Assembly (NCBI GenBank): GCA_030035585.1
Contig: CM057462.1
Coordinates: 116,369,234 to 116,433,233 of the forward strand
Source: Dugong dugon
Lineage: Eukaryota > Chordata > Mammalia > Sirenia > Dugongidae
Length of the DNA: 64,000 nucleotides
Direction of reading: 5' to 3'
The translations under genes were made by a program, and so were the position numbers. Each line of letters starts with the position of its first letter. Position 1 is the first letter of the stretch. Below the pieces are notes generated by a model that searched no databases, was not told the DNA's origin, and saw only the letters and a list, made by a program, of their open reading frames with translations. Of this stretch, positions 32,470 through 43,870 are shown in pieces.

Positions 32470-33485
32470 ATTGGCTCACACTTGCCTTTCTTTTGCCTCT
32501 TAAGCTAAGCAGGGTATCGCGTGCCTCTTTCCCTTCAGTTGCAAAGATTTGGCCAGAGCCCCTTTCTTGGCATGGCTATAATACCTACACGTTGCTGAAG
32601 TCGTCTCTCAAACCATTACCATGACTCTGAGCTACCAGCAAGAGGTGTGTATTTGGTTCAAAGGTGACAATGAGTTCTGCACATTCTGTGAGCAGAGACA
32701 CTGATGACTTTTGTTTTGAACTAACTTTATAAAGATATTTTTATAGTGATAATGCCTCACTTGAGGGCAAAGGTTGAGAATGCTTGCTCAAAGCCCATTA
32801 TAGAGGATTGGGGTTTTCTAAGCTCAGAATTCCTCTCCTGTAACGAAGTTCACTGCCTGTGCAGGTATCACTTACCCCTCTGCATCACACTATGGGAAAT
32901 AGGGATTAGAAACTGCTGGAAATACTGACTCTTGGGCTACTGCTATTGCTGTAAGTAATAAACGGTCCTTTGTCTCTGACATCTCCTTTCTTCTGCCAGC
33001 ATCCACGACCTTGTTAGCTTGTTAGTTTATGAGTAGGGTGAAATCTCAGACTCTTCACTGTTCTTGACACACTTCACCTTCTCAAGAATGTAGAAATATG
33101 GGAAATAAGCCTGATTAAACTACAGTACAGCAGAGCTGTGCAAAGTTACCTTGAAAGAGAATGGCTTATCTAAAGCTGTAACTCCACCCCCTTCCTAACC
33201 CCTGAAGAATGTAAGTGTTTAAGGGTGATATTACAGGGATAACTTTGAATTCTAATTTAAAAAGTAAATCATTTCCAAATGTCAGTGCTGCACCTATTAT
33301 TTGTAACAATTTACTTGCAATATACCTCTCAACCATGTCACAGCTCCAAGGCCAAGATGAATTGTTAATCCTAGTATGGGCAGTTTTGAACGGGCTCTGC
33401 ATCCGCAGAGAGAAAATTCTATGTGTCCTAAAAGCAATAGGATGTAGACAAGATGAGGCGATTTGCTCCCCTTCTGTTTTTCCAT
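32470..33485. other. Unassigned noncoding DNA
   Basis: No repeat recognised; frames of up to 123 codons (33166-33537, minus) and 99 codons (33215-33514, plus) overlap and have no recognisable product. Confidence 0.5.
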
Positions 33486-33489
33486 CAAT

Positions 33490-33900
33490 AGATATTGAGC
33501 TTATGTCTGTGTAAAGAACCACTGTGTTTAGCACCAAGGTAGGAGGTGGGAGGAAATGAAGGGGAAAACTCCATCAAGGATCTCGTGATTAGACAACCAG
33601 AAAGTACATAATATTAGAAAGTGTGATAAACCCAAAGTTAGTATTTGTCAAATTGAATTTATTCACGTGTGTTCATGGGAGGGGGTGCTAGTGGGATTGG
33701 AGAGAGATGTTGACACTAAACGAAGGCAGGTTAGAACCATCTGGGCTTTAAAACAAAGTTTCCTAGAAGAACTGAGTTTTGGAGCAGTGTTTGCAGGACG
33801 ATGGAAAGACAAGTATTAAGAAGAAAACATGTTCTCTCACGCAGTGCCATTTTTGATCAGTGGCACAGAGGTAAAAATGAGGAGTCAGAAAGCAACACAG
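33490..33900 (+). repeat. Ancient mammal-wide repeat, family not named
   Basis: 'gaaccactgtgtttagcacc', 'ggtaaaactccatcaaggat'-like, then 'aagaactgagttttggagcag'. Same class as 29500-29935. Confidence 0.5.
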
Positions 33901-33996
33901 TCTGGCAGAAAGACAACTGGACAGAGTATAAGGGGACCCGGGTCTAAATCCAGTTGTGTTAGCAACTAGCTGTCTGACTCAGCCTATTTCAGCCCA

Positions 33997-34387
33997 TCTC
34001 AGTTTCCTAGTGCTGCTGTAACACAAATTACCACAAGTGGGTGGCTTTAAAGAACAGAAATTTATTTTCTCACAGTTCTGGAGGTTAAAAGTCCAAGTCA
34101 GAGTCTTGTCATGTCAATTCCTTCCTTGTCAGTAGCCCCAGGCATTCCTTGGCTCTTGGTGGCCCACATATGGCATCCGCCTTCCCCAGTATGTGCTTCT
34201 ATTCGTGTCTAATCTGGTCTTTTTATAACTTAGAAGTGACTGGGTGTTGGACACACCCAATACTGATACAACCTCATTAACATAACAAAGAAAACCCTAT
34301 TGCCAATCAGAATTACATTCGGAGGTATAGAGGTTAGGATTCCAACACATATTTGGGAGTGGGGGAGGAGACACAATTCAAGCCATG
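33997..34387 (-). mobile_element. Solo LTR, MaLR-like
   Basis: Starts near 'ctcagtttcctagtgctgct', ends 'acacaattcaagccatg'. Contains 'ttttctcacagttctggagg' and 'aacctcattaacataacaaa'. The same family as 8468-8867. Confidence 0.75.
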
Positions 34388-34448
34388 TTGTTGTTGTTAG
34401 TTGCCCTCGAGTTGTCTCTGACACATGGCAACCTTATGTACAGAACAT
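34388..34448 (-). mobile_element. RTE/SINE 3' tail fragment
   Basis: 'ttgttgttgttagttgccctcgag ... ccttatgta' is the last ~60 bp of the RTE-type 3' end, reversed. It sits at the LTR end. Confidence 0.75.
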
Positions 34449-34560
34449 ACCTTATGTATAACAGATTCATTTCATAATACCATTTTTATCTGAAAATAAG
34501 GAGGTGAATTAGATGGCCTTTCACAAAGCTCTGTAATTTTGTAATTGGGTTTTAGGAATG

Positions 34561-35114
34561 TAAGAAGCAAGTTAACGTTGCAGAGTGTCAATGTTGAGTT
34601 ATTATGAAAATTAGATTGGAGAGAATGGGCTGAGGGATTGGCAGTAGGGGAAGATGTTTATATCAAATGTAAGGATCAATAAGGAGCCACTGCTTGTCCT
34701 TGAGCAAAAATGACAAGATTAAAATATCTGTAAAATACAATCAAACAAAATTGCCCAAGAGGGCTTTCAAAATAACTATATTCAATCCCAGACTGTTTTT
34801 TTCAAGGGGCTTCTCAAAATAGCATTTTTCATCTACCCAAATGAGGGTAGTAGCAATTGAAATATCAGTTAAAGTATTTCTCTTACAGCTGTTGAGAGAT
34901 TGGAAGTATTAGTTGCCTGCATGGTGTACAGGAAGTGTTTGAGACACAAGGTTGTAACAACTGAGCTAGATGAACCCTTTGTATTATTTAGGGTGATTTT
35001 TAATTTAGGGGACTCAAAAGTAGCTGGTTGCTATAGGTATCTTAGTAGGAACTAGATAAAATTGCTCTGATTGTGGTTCACAAGCCAGAATTGAGTCCAG
35101 TTTTAAAAATATCC
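34561..35114. other. Unassigned noncoding DNA
   Basis: No repeat recognised. Confidence 0.5.
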
Positions 35115-35116
35115 AT

Positions 35117-35160
35117 GTTTATGGGGTCGCTTTGAGTCAGAGTCAGCTCAACGGCAATTG
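35117..35160 (+). repeat. SINE 3' tail fragment
   Basis: 'ttatggggtcgctttgagtc agagtcagctcaacggcaat' is the shared 3' end of the SINE; nothing upstream belongs to it. Confidence 0.8.
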
Positions 35161-35367
35161 GACAGGATACCCGTATCAAGAACTAAATCCATTTTCTTAT
35201 TCTGTTTCATTCTCTCATTTGCAAGCTTGCATCTTACCACAGTCAATTACCTCCATGAGGATGTCAGTCAACTCCTTAGATGTTCTCATTTCTCTAAACA
35301 ACTGTGGGCTGATTTGTTTGGGAGTCTGAAGGCACAATGCAGTTGAAGTGCCCTCTGGCAGCTCACC

Positions 35368-35567
35368 ATAAACCAAAACACCAACCCGAAACTGACTCAT
35401 CGAGACCTTGTGGGTTGCAGAGTAGAACTACTCCGTGGAGTTTCCTTGGTTGTAATCTTTACAGAAGCAGGCCGCCAGCCTTTCTTCTGTGGAACTGTTG
35501 GGTGAGTTTAAACCACCAACCTTTAGGTTAGTAGTCAAGTGTAAACCATTTGTGCTACCCAGGGACC
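35368..35567 (-). repeat. AfroSINE-type SINE, long subfamily
   Basis: 'ataaaccaaaacaccaacccg' tail, 'tttccttggttgtaatcttt', head 'tgctacccagggacc'. Confidence 0.9.
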
Positions 35568-35722
35568 TCCTTGGATAGAAGCAGAAAGGGCAGGGCATCG
35601 CCCTTGGTCTAAGGGAGTCTGTCCTACAGAGGCAAAACTCTGGAAATGCAGAGCCTGTTCCCTAAGGCTGTCATGCAAAGTCCAGCAGCAATCTCAAAGA
35701 TTCTTTAGAAACCAGAGAAAGC

Positions 35723-35760
35723 ATAAGCCTGTTTGAGGGACACAAGCCTGTTTGAGGGAC
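35723..35760 (+). repeat. 19-bp tandem duplication
   Basis: AYAAGCCTGTTTGAGGGAC occurs twice in a row, 35723-35741 and 35742-35760, differing at one base. Confidence 0.95.
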
Positions 35761-35904
35761 AATGGGATAAAGGTCTAATTTGGGAGCCTTCATGTGTTAG
35801 CAAAGGCAAGACACAGACTCCTAAAGTTCATTTGTGGTTGTCTTTACAGCAAGGATAAGCAAACATTTGCCTATTAGCTCCAATGGGCCATGTTCTTTCA
35901 TAAA

Positions 35905-36000
35905 ACCTTCTTAATTCTTATATTAAATCTCATTTCTTATTCCCATTTTACAGATGACAAAGCTAAAGATATGCTTTCCAACATTCAAGACAAATATCTG
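35905..36000 (-). repeat. MIR core fragment, weak
   Basis: 'cccattttacagatgacaaa' is the reversed MIR core; flanks are degraded. Confidence 0.5.
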
Positions 36001-36600
36001 AGCTATAGTACTGAATCAAGGACAAGGAAGAGAAGGTAGAAGAGAAGGTCTGAAGAAGAGGTTAAAGTGTATAGGCAGATGAGGATTGTTCCAGTTGACA
36101 AGATGTTTGTAAGTTTTGTTTCAAAAGAAATCTTCTCCAACCTCTCAAATATTATATTCAAACTGTTTACATAAAAGAAAATATAAATAGCTCTAGTTCC
36201 AGAATGCCTGTGTGTTTTCCACAAGAATATACAGCTCAAATTCACGTAACTTGTGGATTAAAAGTAGCTCCAAAGCTGCTCAAATCCGGTGGGATTTTCT
36301 AGGCTACAGACTCAGGCTGTAAGATTTACCCACTGAAAACTGTCATGACCACTTTATCCTGCTTATCTCCCCATCTTCTATTATAGTATCATTTCCTCCT
36401 AATGCTTGTTTTTCCAGATCATACTTCTCTTTCTCTTCCCCGTTGTACTTTGCAATTTGAATCCCTACTTCCATACTTCATGCTCCATGATTGGCCTGTG
36501 TATAGAGAGGGTTGATGTCCTAACCAATTTTAGAAATCCATGCCCTAAACTGAAACTCAGTCTTGTGACAAGCATTGAGTTTGGTGTTGGAGGTTTATAA
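36001..36600. other. Unassigned noncoding DNA
   Basis: No repeat recognised. Confidence 0.5.
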
Positions 36601-36604
36601 TCAA

Positions 36605-36735
36605 GTCTCAACTTTTCAGTAGGCTCAGTCACATGCAGAATTAACACTACCTCACTGGCCTCAGTTTCTTCAGCTGTAAAGGGAGGAGGTCGTAGCAGAT
36701 GACCGCGAGTCCCTTCTAACATCAGCGTGTTGCTA
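36605..36735 (+). repeat. MIR SINE fragment
   Basis: 'cctcagtttcttcagctgtaaa gggaggagg...gcagatgacc' matches the MIR variant with the 'gatgac' 3' core; the 5' half is degraded. Confidence 0.6.
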
Positions 36736-37255
36736 GGCCCAAACCTTCAGATATATGAAGCTTCCAGAACTTGCCCTGTCTTCAGCTCTTTTCTTGATGC
36801 TGGGCTTTGCAGCTAACTGACTGTTACTCGATTCCCTGAAATAATGTAAAGTTCTGTTGAATTGGTAACAGTCCTTTGATTTTCCCCAAAGCTTTTGCCA
36901 GCCCTTAGAAACCTTAAAATTTAATCTCTTCCTTTCCTACCTTGGTATCTTTCTGGGAACTCTTTAAATCACATCTTTAGCTTACTGAACTCTAATTACT
37001 TTCCTCTTTTTCTTCCTTGTTGCTTAACCTCCTTCATCTTTGGTTTCTCTTTTTAACTCATTCAGTGCTTTCCTTTGAAGAACAACATTTTTTTTTTCCT
37101 TGACTTCATACTCACACCCATTCACATTACAGATGTCTCCTCAAAGTCATACAGAATGTGGTTATCAATTCATGTAGAGCTACCAGGCCCTCCTTTTGAG
37201 AAAGGATGCTGAACAAAGGCTTCTGTGGATGCACAGGAGGCAGCTGCAAAATGCC
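36736..37255. other. Unassigned noncoding DNA
   Basis: Pyrimidine-rich (37000-37110); no repeat recognised. Confidence 0.5.
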
Positions 37256-37257
37256 CC

Positions 37258-37460
37258 AGACTGAAAACCAAAAGAGTGGGATCAAATCCCCAGCTCCTTC
37301 ACTCATTAGGTAGCTTCAGGGTCATGGTAAAATGACAACAACCTATAGTCTTCTTATCTAGTTACAATAATATCTACCAAGGTCATTTATTCAACCAATA
37401 TTTGTGAGATAACTCATGTGGAAGGGTGTTTGGTAGACATTCAGTAACATCAGTTGAAAT
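37258..37460 (+). repeat. MIR SINE
   Basis: 'gatcaaatccccagctccttc', 'ataatatctaccaaggtcat' and 'acattcagtaacatcag' in MIR order. Strongly diverged. Confidence 0.55.
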
Positions 37461-37669
37461 CTCAATCCTCTCCTCAACACTGACTTTGCATGTGCTCTTG
37501 TATACCATGGAATCTCTGACCTCCATGACTTTGTAAATGATGTCCCCTTCTTTTCCACCACGCTTTGTTTCTATTCTCCCTCCTCCATTCCCTCTCCTTG
37601 CCTTCTTCTATGATTTTCCACTCAATATTTATTCAATTTCACTCTTTAATAATCAACACAGCATGTATC

Positions 37670-38060
37670 TCTCTCAGGAAATGTATTCCCTTTGTTCTCC
37701 CAACCTTCAGCCAGGCTGCATTAAATGGCCCTTCTTCCATACTCCTACAGTCTTTAAGCATACCCCATCCTTTCTGTCATGACACTACTCACACAGTAAA
37801 CCAACTGTTGGCTTACTCATTAGTCATCTACACTTGACTAACACGTTGTTGACACAGACTGATTTGATTTATCTTAATATTCTCAAAATCTATCTGCAAA
37901 CGAGACATTTTCCAGGTGTGTAGACCATAACTTTCACAATTGCAAGCACATAAACTCACGGTCCTTAATTGTTCTATTTTCATTTTATTAATTATTTGAA
38001 ATAGTACAAAATAATGGTCATAGTAGCTTAGTGCATAGTAGGCCACCAATAAATGCTAAA
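37670..38060 (+). mobile_element. L2-like 3' end, interrupted
   Basis: Left part 37670-37870 resembles the L2 'cacacagtaaaccaactg' region; right part 38025-38060 ('cttagtgcatagtaggccac caataaatgctaaatgaag') is the L2 3' terminus. The sequence between (37870-38020) is not L2 and includes a block found again at 40273. Confidence 0.55.
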
Positions 38061-39185
38061 TGAAGAAAATAACATTTCTCCAGAGTTCATCATTTCAGCC
38101 TCAGTATTTTCTTTCTTCTGCTTTAATCATTCTTTTTGGCACCTAGGACCAAACTGTAGGGTCTTTGTAGGTACAAAAAGTCCATTCAGCCAAAATAGAA
38201 ACAGCAAGGAAGAATAGGTACCACTGCATCTCATTAAGAACAAAATATTCTAAGGGGAATATAGGAGAGAAACAACAGCATCATAAAGCCAGAGAGAAGA
38301 CTTCAAAAGAAGCCTTTGTTATTATTGTTATTATAATTAATGGAAAGGAACTTGGCAGGATCTACCAATTTTAAGGGACAAAGGAATGTCGTGGAACCGC
38401 TAGTAGCAGTGGCTCTTCACCTGTTCAGTTGGCCTGTAAAAGTACATCAAATGTACAGAGGCACCATGGGGCTGGGGAAATCAGCTTGCAGTTAATGGGT
38501 TCTGAAGTAAAACCTAGAAGGTGGATAAAGAGGGCAATAGATTAATCTTAAAATCAAGAGAGGACACAGTAGATCTTTCTTCTTCTCTTTTCCATAGAAG
38601 ACAAAACATTCCCAAATCTCTGAACTTTCAGTTATTCTCCTTTGGTGGTTGACTGGAAAACAATGACTTTAGTCAGAAGGCATTTTCAACTACAGGCACA
38701 CACAGATGTACCCAACTACTCTCAGACCACGATGTAATTCAAGGCCTCGGTGCTGGACGGAGGCTCTGAGTTTGCTGCAGGCTAGAAACAGAAACAGCAT
38801 AAGGTACAAGAGCCCTGGCTGATTCAGGCACCTCACAAAATTCCTCCACATGGTCAGCAGACCTGCTGGCTGCCCCAAGAAGTTCAGCAGCATGTGAAAG
38901 TGACCCCATGTTCTGGGGGAAGGCTGCCAAGTCTGGCCTAGTAAAACCAGGATGCACAAAATAGACTCAGTGGGAGGAAAATAGTATTAAAATTTACCTG
39001 AAGGTCTAGAAAGGCCAAAACTTATTGACATTGGGTAAGTCTCACGCCTGTCTCTGTGGTTTCCGCTTACACCATCCCAGGTTCCAGCCACCATGAACTT
39101 AATTGTACTTCTCTGAATACACTTGACCCATCCAGGATCCTGTTTCCCTTGCCTCCTTTGTCTTTTTCCACTTTCTTCTTCTAGC
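38060..39185. other. Unassigned noncoding DNA
   Basis: No repeat recognised. Frames of 72-89 codons (38690-38959, minus) are in two frames of the same DNA, with no product. Confidence 0.5.
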
Positions 39186-39189
39186 TCAA

Positions 39190-39590
39190 ACATCAGTCTC
39201 TGCTGACTCCCTCAGGCTCCCATATAACTCTCAATGGGATAACAGTGTTTATCATAGTTATTGAAGGCATATGTTTATTAGCTTGCCTCACCCACTAGAC
39301 ACAGAGATCTGGGAACAGTGCTCATGTTGTTCTACGCTTGTATCCCAGACACTTAGCACCATATCTGAACATAACCAAAACCAAACTCATTGCCATTGAG
39401 TCGATTCTGACTCATATCTACTCTATAGGACAGAGTAGAACTGCCCCCTAGAGTTTCCAAGGAGTACCTGGTGGATTCGAACTGCTGACCTCTTGGTTGG
39501 CAGCCATAGCACTTAATCACTATGCCACAAGGGTTCCTTATCTGAACACAGTAGATTCTTACTAAATGATTGCCAAATAAACAAATAAAT
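39190..39590 (+). mobile_element. L2 LINE 3' end, split by a SINE
   Basis: Left: 'cctcacccactagacacaga', 'ctgggaacagtgctcatgtt', 'cccagacacttagcacc'. Right: 'cagtagattcttactaaatg attgccaaataaac'. This is the L2 3' end interrupted at 39372-39538. Confidence 0.75.
39372..39538 (-). repeat. AfroSINE-type SINE in L2
   Basis: 'taaccaaaaccaaactcattg', 'gtcgattctgactcatatct', 'ggacagagtagaactgcccc', head 'ccacaagggttcc'. A 10-bp target duplication TATCTGAACA lies at 39362-39371 and 39539-39548. Confidence 0.96.
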
Positions 39591-39597
39591 TTTACTT

Positions 39598-39685
39598 ATT
39601 TATGCCTCAGTTTCTTCAAATGCAAAATGCAGAGGTGAAACTAGACCATCTCCATGGTTTCTTCTAGCCCTGATCTCCTGTGAGT
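39598..39685 (+). repeat. MIR SINE fragment
   Basis: 'tatgcctcagtttcttcaaatgc...aaactagaccatctccatgg' is the MIR 3' core. Confidence 0.65.
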
Positions 39686-39689
39686 CTAC

Positions 39690-40030
39690 AAAGCTCCCTC
39701 AAAGTCATGGGAACAAAGAACCTGGGGTTTATAGACAAAAAAGAATCAAGTTCTTGCTGAGCACCAACTGTTTAACTGACAAAAGTTGTCTACTATTTCC
39801 ACACAGGTCTGCTTCCATTGGCATTCTCATGAGGAAATTTTCCCTGGGAATTCCTGACTTTGTTCAGAATCACATCTCTCTCTCTCTTGATATCCCAAAC
39901 AAAGGACTAACCTGCATCTGGCTGCCAGCCATCAGCTGGCTCCACAGAAAACATTCTAGACAAGGAGATCGTGTCATGTAAAATCTGACCTGATCACCCA
40001 ACTTATATAGCATGCATAAAATAGAGCCCT
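39690..40030. other. Unassigned noncoding DNA
   Basis: No repeat recognised. Confidence 0.5.
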
Positions 40031-40034
40031 GATA

Positions 40035-40215
40035 CTTTTGAATGACCCTAGTACTTGAATGTGCATAAGAATCAGTGTTCGAAGGGTAGATCCATGGGCC
40101 ACATCCCCAAGAGATTTTGCTTCAGAAGCTGAAATGAGGCCCCTGGAATCCACCCCTCCAGTGATTTAGCATACCGTTGTTACCTGGCTCTCAGTTTGAG
40201 GAACACTGCTACATC
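40035..40215. repeat. MER5A-type DNA transposon
   Basis: 'catccccaagagattttgctt cagaag', then 'ctctcagtttgaggaacactg'; the worn inverted repeat and the 'gtgcataagaatcagtg' start fit a complete MER5A of about 180 bp. Confidence 0.75.
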
Positions 40216-40660
40216 TTCCTTCACATTCAGGCAAAGCTAGTTCATTGCAAACACATGGTCCCTGATTGTCTTATTTTCATTTTATTAATTATTTGAAATA
40301 GTACAAAACTGATTATTTTCCCAAGCTTATGATTAGTAGCTTTTGAGAATTTACTTTCTCTGTGAAATGTACTTAGGTTCTCAACCCAAACAATGCCCCT
40401 CAGTTAACTTTCAGACCCCTACGAAGACCAGAAAGGAGGAAGTTTGAGAGATAAGGGTAAGGGAAGAAGGGCAATTATTTATGGAATCAATGTAGAGATA
40501 GTAGAAGCTCCCCAAAGTCAAAATTACACACAATAATATTCATTTTGGCTAATACTTCTCTTTGAAAATGCAAAGTAATCTTTGTGTTTGAAGCCTGAGT
40601 CACATCTTCACGTGACTTTATTGGCCCTTCAGCTGTACTTCAAGAATGGCAGCTTGAAGT
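40216..40660. other. Unassigned, AT-rich, with shared 36-bp block
   Basis: Contains 40273-40308, identical to 37976-38011; no named repeat. Confidence 0.5.
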
Positions 40661-40665
40661 AGTAG

Positions 40666-40787
40666 AAAGGAGGTCTGGTAGCACAGTGATTAAGCACTCA
40701 GCTGCCAACTGAAGGGTAGGCAGTTTGAACCCACCAGCCAATCTTCGGGAAAAAAATGTGGCTCTCTGCTCTCGAAGAGATTATGCC
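40666..40787 (+). repeat. AfroSINE-type SINE, 3'-truncated
   Basis: 'aaaggaggtctggtagcacag' head, 'gcagtttgaacccaccagcc', then ends at 'gattatgcc'; the 3' body is missing. The following T/G-rich tract may be a remnant tail. Confidence 0.85.
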
Positions 40788-41500
40788 TTTTGTTTGTTTG
40801 ATTTTTAGGTTTTAGGAATAGCAGAAATTTTGAGAGCCTAGAAAGCAGTCCTTGAAAGGAATCTGGACTCCAATGTTTAGTGTACTGAAGGGAAGAGGAG
40901 GTGAGAAAAGGATACATACATGGAGGAATAGAGAAACAAGAACAACAATTGCCAACTTTGCAATTTGCCTAAGATCCTGGAGACTACCTGGAAGCCACTG
41001 ACCATCACTTCAGGATCCTCTCTTAGTTATTATCAGTGCCAAAAAAGTGGAAAGCCCTGTTTAAAATCAGTCCTTCCTTGAGCTAGGCCTGAAGGCACAC
41101 AGATGAATGAAAGTAGTCCCTGTCCTCAGGAGGCTCACACAGCCTCCACTGTCTTAGAGAGAAAGTCACAAGTGCTTAGTGCAGATCCAGTTCTCTCCCA
41201 AACAGATCTTCCTTGGAAAAGAAGAAAAAGGAGGACATGGGGTTTAGGGGGAAGATACCTTCTCCGTCACTACCACCCCGAGCCCATCTCTTCACCACAT
41301 CCCAAAGTATCCCCATGCGTGCTGAGGGCTCCCAATACGTCTCAATTGTCAGCATAAAAGATTACCATCAGAAAATCAGCTTTTTCTGACTTTTAGATGC
41401 CATTGCACCTGCATAGTGGCTTAGGTGAGTTTGTCTATTTCATTTTTTTCACAGGAATAGTGAAACTCATTCTTTGGCCAATACTAGGAAATGAAGAAGG
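40788..41500. other. Mostly unassigned; ancient repeat fragment at 41060-41180
   Basis: The segment at 41060-41180 ('ggcctgaaggcacacagatg', 'tcctcaggaggctcacacag') resembles the repeat class at 29500. The rest is unassigned. Confidence 0.45.
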
Positions 41501-41896
41501 TTGGTTTCCCTGCATGCACTTTAAACCCAACACATCCAAAAATGAATTTATCATCTCCCCCTGCAAGCCCATTTCTCCTCCTGCGTTCCTTATCTGCCAC
41601 GGGCTCAGTTACCCAAGCCAGAAACTGGGCCTCATCCTTCATTCTGCCTTCTCTCGCCACCTTCATCTGAACAATCACTGGATCCTGTCAACTGTGTCTG
41701 GTAATCACCTATCAAACCTGTCCATTTCTGTCTATTCTCTCTGCCACTGCCAGCCTTCCAGGTGAGACCACCATCAGTCACCTAGGACCTGGACTGCTGC
41801 AAAGCCCCCAACTGGTTCTATCTGCTCCCATTTATCTCCCTGTAACAGCAGAAGGACTTTTTAAAATACAAACTAGACCATCTCACTTTTTTCCTT

Positions 41897-42108
41897 AAAC
41901 CAAAAAAAGCCCATTGCCATCAAGTCAGCCCTAACTCGGAGACACTACAGGACAGAGTAGAACTGCCCCATAGGGTTTTCTAGGCTGTAATCCTTACGGG
42001 AGCAAACTGCCATATTTTTCTCCCCTCCCATAGAGCAGGTGGTGAGTTCAAACCACCAGCCTTTCTGTTAGCAGCCAAGCACTTAACCGCTGCACCACCA
42101 GAGATCCT
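41897..42108 (-). repeat. AfroSINE-type SINE in L2
   Basis: 'aaaccaaaaaaagcccattg', 'ggttttctaggctgtaatcc', 'cttaaccgctgcaccaccag' head. (T/C)ACTTTTTT occurs on each side as an imperfect target duplication. Confidence 0.93.
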
Positions 42109-42642
42109 TACTTTTTTGTATGCTGCCCTTCAATTGCCCTCAGAGTCCAGTCTACTCATCTAAACTTGGCTCACGGGGCTCTTCATGATTTCTCTACCTC
42201 AGTTCTTTACTTACCTTTCAAGGCCCAGCCCTTTATGGTGCCCATTGTCCTCACTCCCACTTTCCTGGCTGTCTTTTACTTTGTCACTTGCCTATGCAAT
42301 CTGTAATCCCTAGGCCTTCCCAAATGCTAGTCCTTTGTCTAGAACCTGCATGCCTTCCCAGCCACTTTGAACCCACACGGACTGGCTAACTCCAAGTTAT
42401 CCTTCTCTCAGCTTCCATATCACTTTCTCCTACAAACCTTTCCAGAAGCCTCTCTCCACCCCTGCCCCAGACTAGATTAGATGTTCCTGTTCTATGCGTC
42501 TGAAAGTGTTAAAACACTTATTACACAGTATTATAATTGAGTGTTCGTTTTTATTATCTTCACCTGCAATATGCAATCCAAGGCAAGGGAACCATTTGTT
42601 TCATTTCTCATTTTCTCCCCACAGCCTAACAAGAACCTAGCA

Positions 42643-42806
42643 AGTAAACCAAAAACCCATTGGCGTCGAGTTGATTCCGGCTCATAGCAACTTTATAGGA
42701 CAGAGTAGATCTGCCCCACAAGGTTTCCAAGGAGCGGCGGAGGTGGATTCCAACTGCTAACTTTTTGGTTAGTGGCCAAGCTCTTAACCACTGTGCCTTC
42801 AGGGCT
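42643..42806 (-). repeat. AfroSINE-type SINE in L2
   Basis: 'ccattggcgtcgagttgatt', 'ggtttccaaggagcggcgg', head 'ttcagggctcc'. Target duplication CCTAGCA at 42636-42642 and 42807-42813. Confidence 0.95.
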
Positions 42807-42849
42807 CCTAGCATATAGTAGGCACTCAATAAACACATGGTGTTATCAA

Positions 42850-43695
42850 TAGTCTTGATTAATGCAGGCAGGTACCTGTCTACACAAAGCTATTAAATGA
42901 AAACAATGCAGAGGGTCTATTATTACTGGCTGTGTTCTAATCACCACTAATACAGTGACTTGATAACAAAGTATTTGGTATAGAGAGAACAACCAGTCTA
43001 TTTTAATTTAATTTTTAACTATATGTATGTAATTATAAGCCTCACACAAAAATACATATTCTGAATGTATTCAATTTAATTTCAACTTTACAACAAAAGC
43101 TTCCAGGGCTGTCAAATAACCCCATAGAGTTTTTGCCTTGATAATATCACTGGGACAACAGCAAACTGCAAGGAAGAAAAACCCTCAGATTGATCCCTTT
43201 TATGTGTATATTTTTAAAATACAGGACTAACTGACACCAAGGGGCAGTACATTAACCTTTTTTGGTGGACAGTCAGGGATCTCTCATGGACACAGTACTG
43301 AGTTACTTATTACTGTATTGAGTTTCCAAGCACATTGCTCCTTGGTGATTTCTGGCTCGCAATGTATTGACTTTCTGCTTGGACCAGAGCTAACAGAATT
43401 CCACTTCACCTAACACCATACCAGTTTACCCATGTTTTATTCAATTTTACTTTCTGTAATATTCCCAGAGAGCAGGCAACCCAGGCAGTGACTACCTTCT
43501 TGTCAGACCGTATCTTCTAAATAGTATAATCTTCGAAAAGAAAAAAAGTACACAGTGACAGCCAGTCATTGTAAAGTCTACACTAAGCTAAATAATGATG
43601 ACAGATCGAGCACATTTTGTCAAAGGACCTAGTTTGACATGGCTAGCAGGCAGGTGATGTAAGGGAAAGAGCCAGTCTCCTGCGTCTGACAGATG
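42850..43695. other. Unassigned noncoding DNA
   Basis: AT-rich; no repeat recognised. Confidence 0.5.
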
Positions 43696-43699
43696 TGTG

Positions 43700-43870
43700 G
43701 GCGTAAATTCTGACTCTGTTCCTCATTCGCTGTTTGAACTTGCATAGGTTAATGCTCTGGATCTGTTTATTTCTAAAATACTACAATGATATTTATCAAA
43801 GATGGTTGTATAACTATTTTAAAACTTAGCGTGCGTGAAAATACCTAGCAAGATTCAGAAATCTAGAGAT
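43700..43870 (+). repeat. MIR SINE
   Basis: 'aattctgactctgttcctca', 'gtttgaacttgcataggtta', 'gattcagaaa'-like; diverged. Confidence 0.55.

Larger units (their letters stand above)
33905..34560 (+). repeat. MIR SINE split by a solo LTR
   Basis: Left piece 33905-33996: 'gggacccgggtctaaatccagtt ... tagctgtctgactcagcc'. Right piece 34480-34560: 'tctgaaaataaggaggtgaattagatggcc', the 3' core of the MIR variant in the same orientation. The LTR lies between. Confidence 0.65.
41505..42845 (+). mobile_element. L2 LINE, long copy split by two SINEs
   Basis: A long L2 3' region: the 122-codon frame 41397-41765 runs into it. Motifs are 'ctgcaaagcccccaactggt', 'agaaggactttttaaaatac', 'cctttcaaggcccagccctt', 'cttccagaagcctctctcca'-like, 'acacttattacacagtatta', and the 3' end 'cctagcatatagtaggcact caataaacacatgg'. 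SINEs at 41897-42108 and 42643-42806 interrupt it. One of the longest L2 copies in the window. Confidence 0.85.

Noticed and set aside
33166-33537. Overlapping 123-codon minus and 99-codon plus frames
   Set aside because: Two opposing frames over one stretch indicate chance openness; neither resembles a protein I know.
41397-41765. 122-codon plus frame
   Set aside because: It lies mainly in an L2 3' region and has no domain.
43088-43170. A SINE copy, suggested by 'cttccagggctgtcaaataa ccccatagag'
   Set aside because: Only short pieces agree and no head, body and tail order can be followed.
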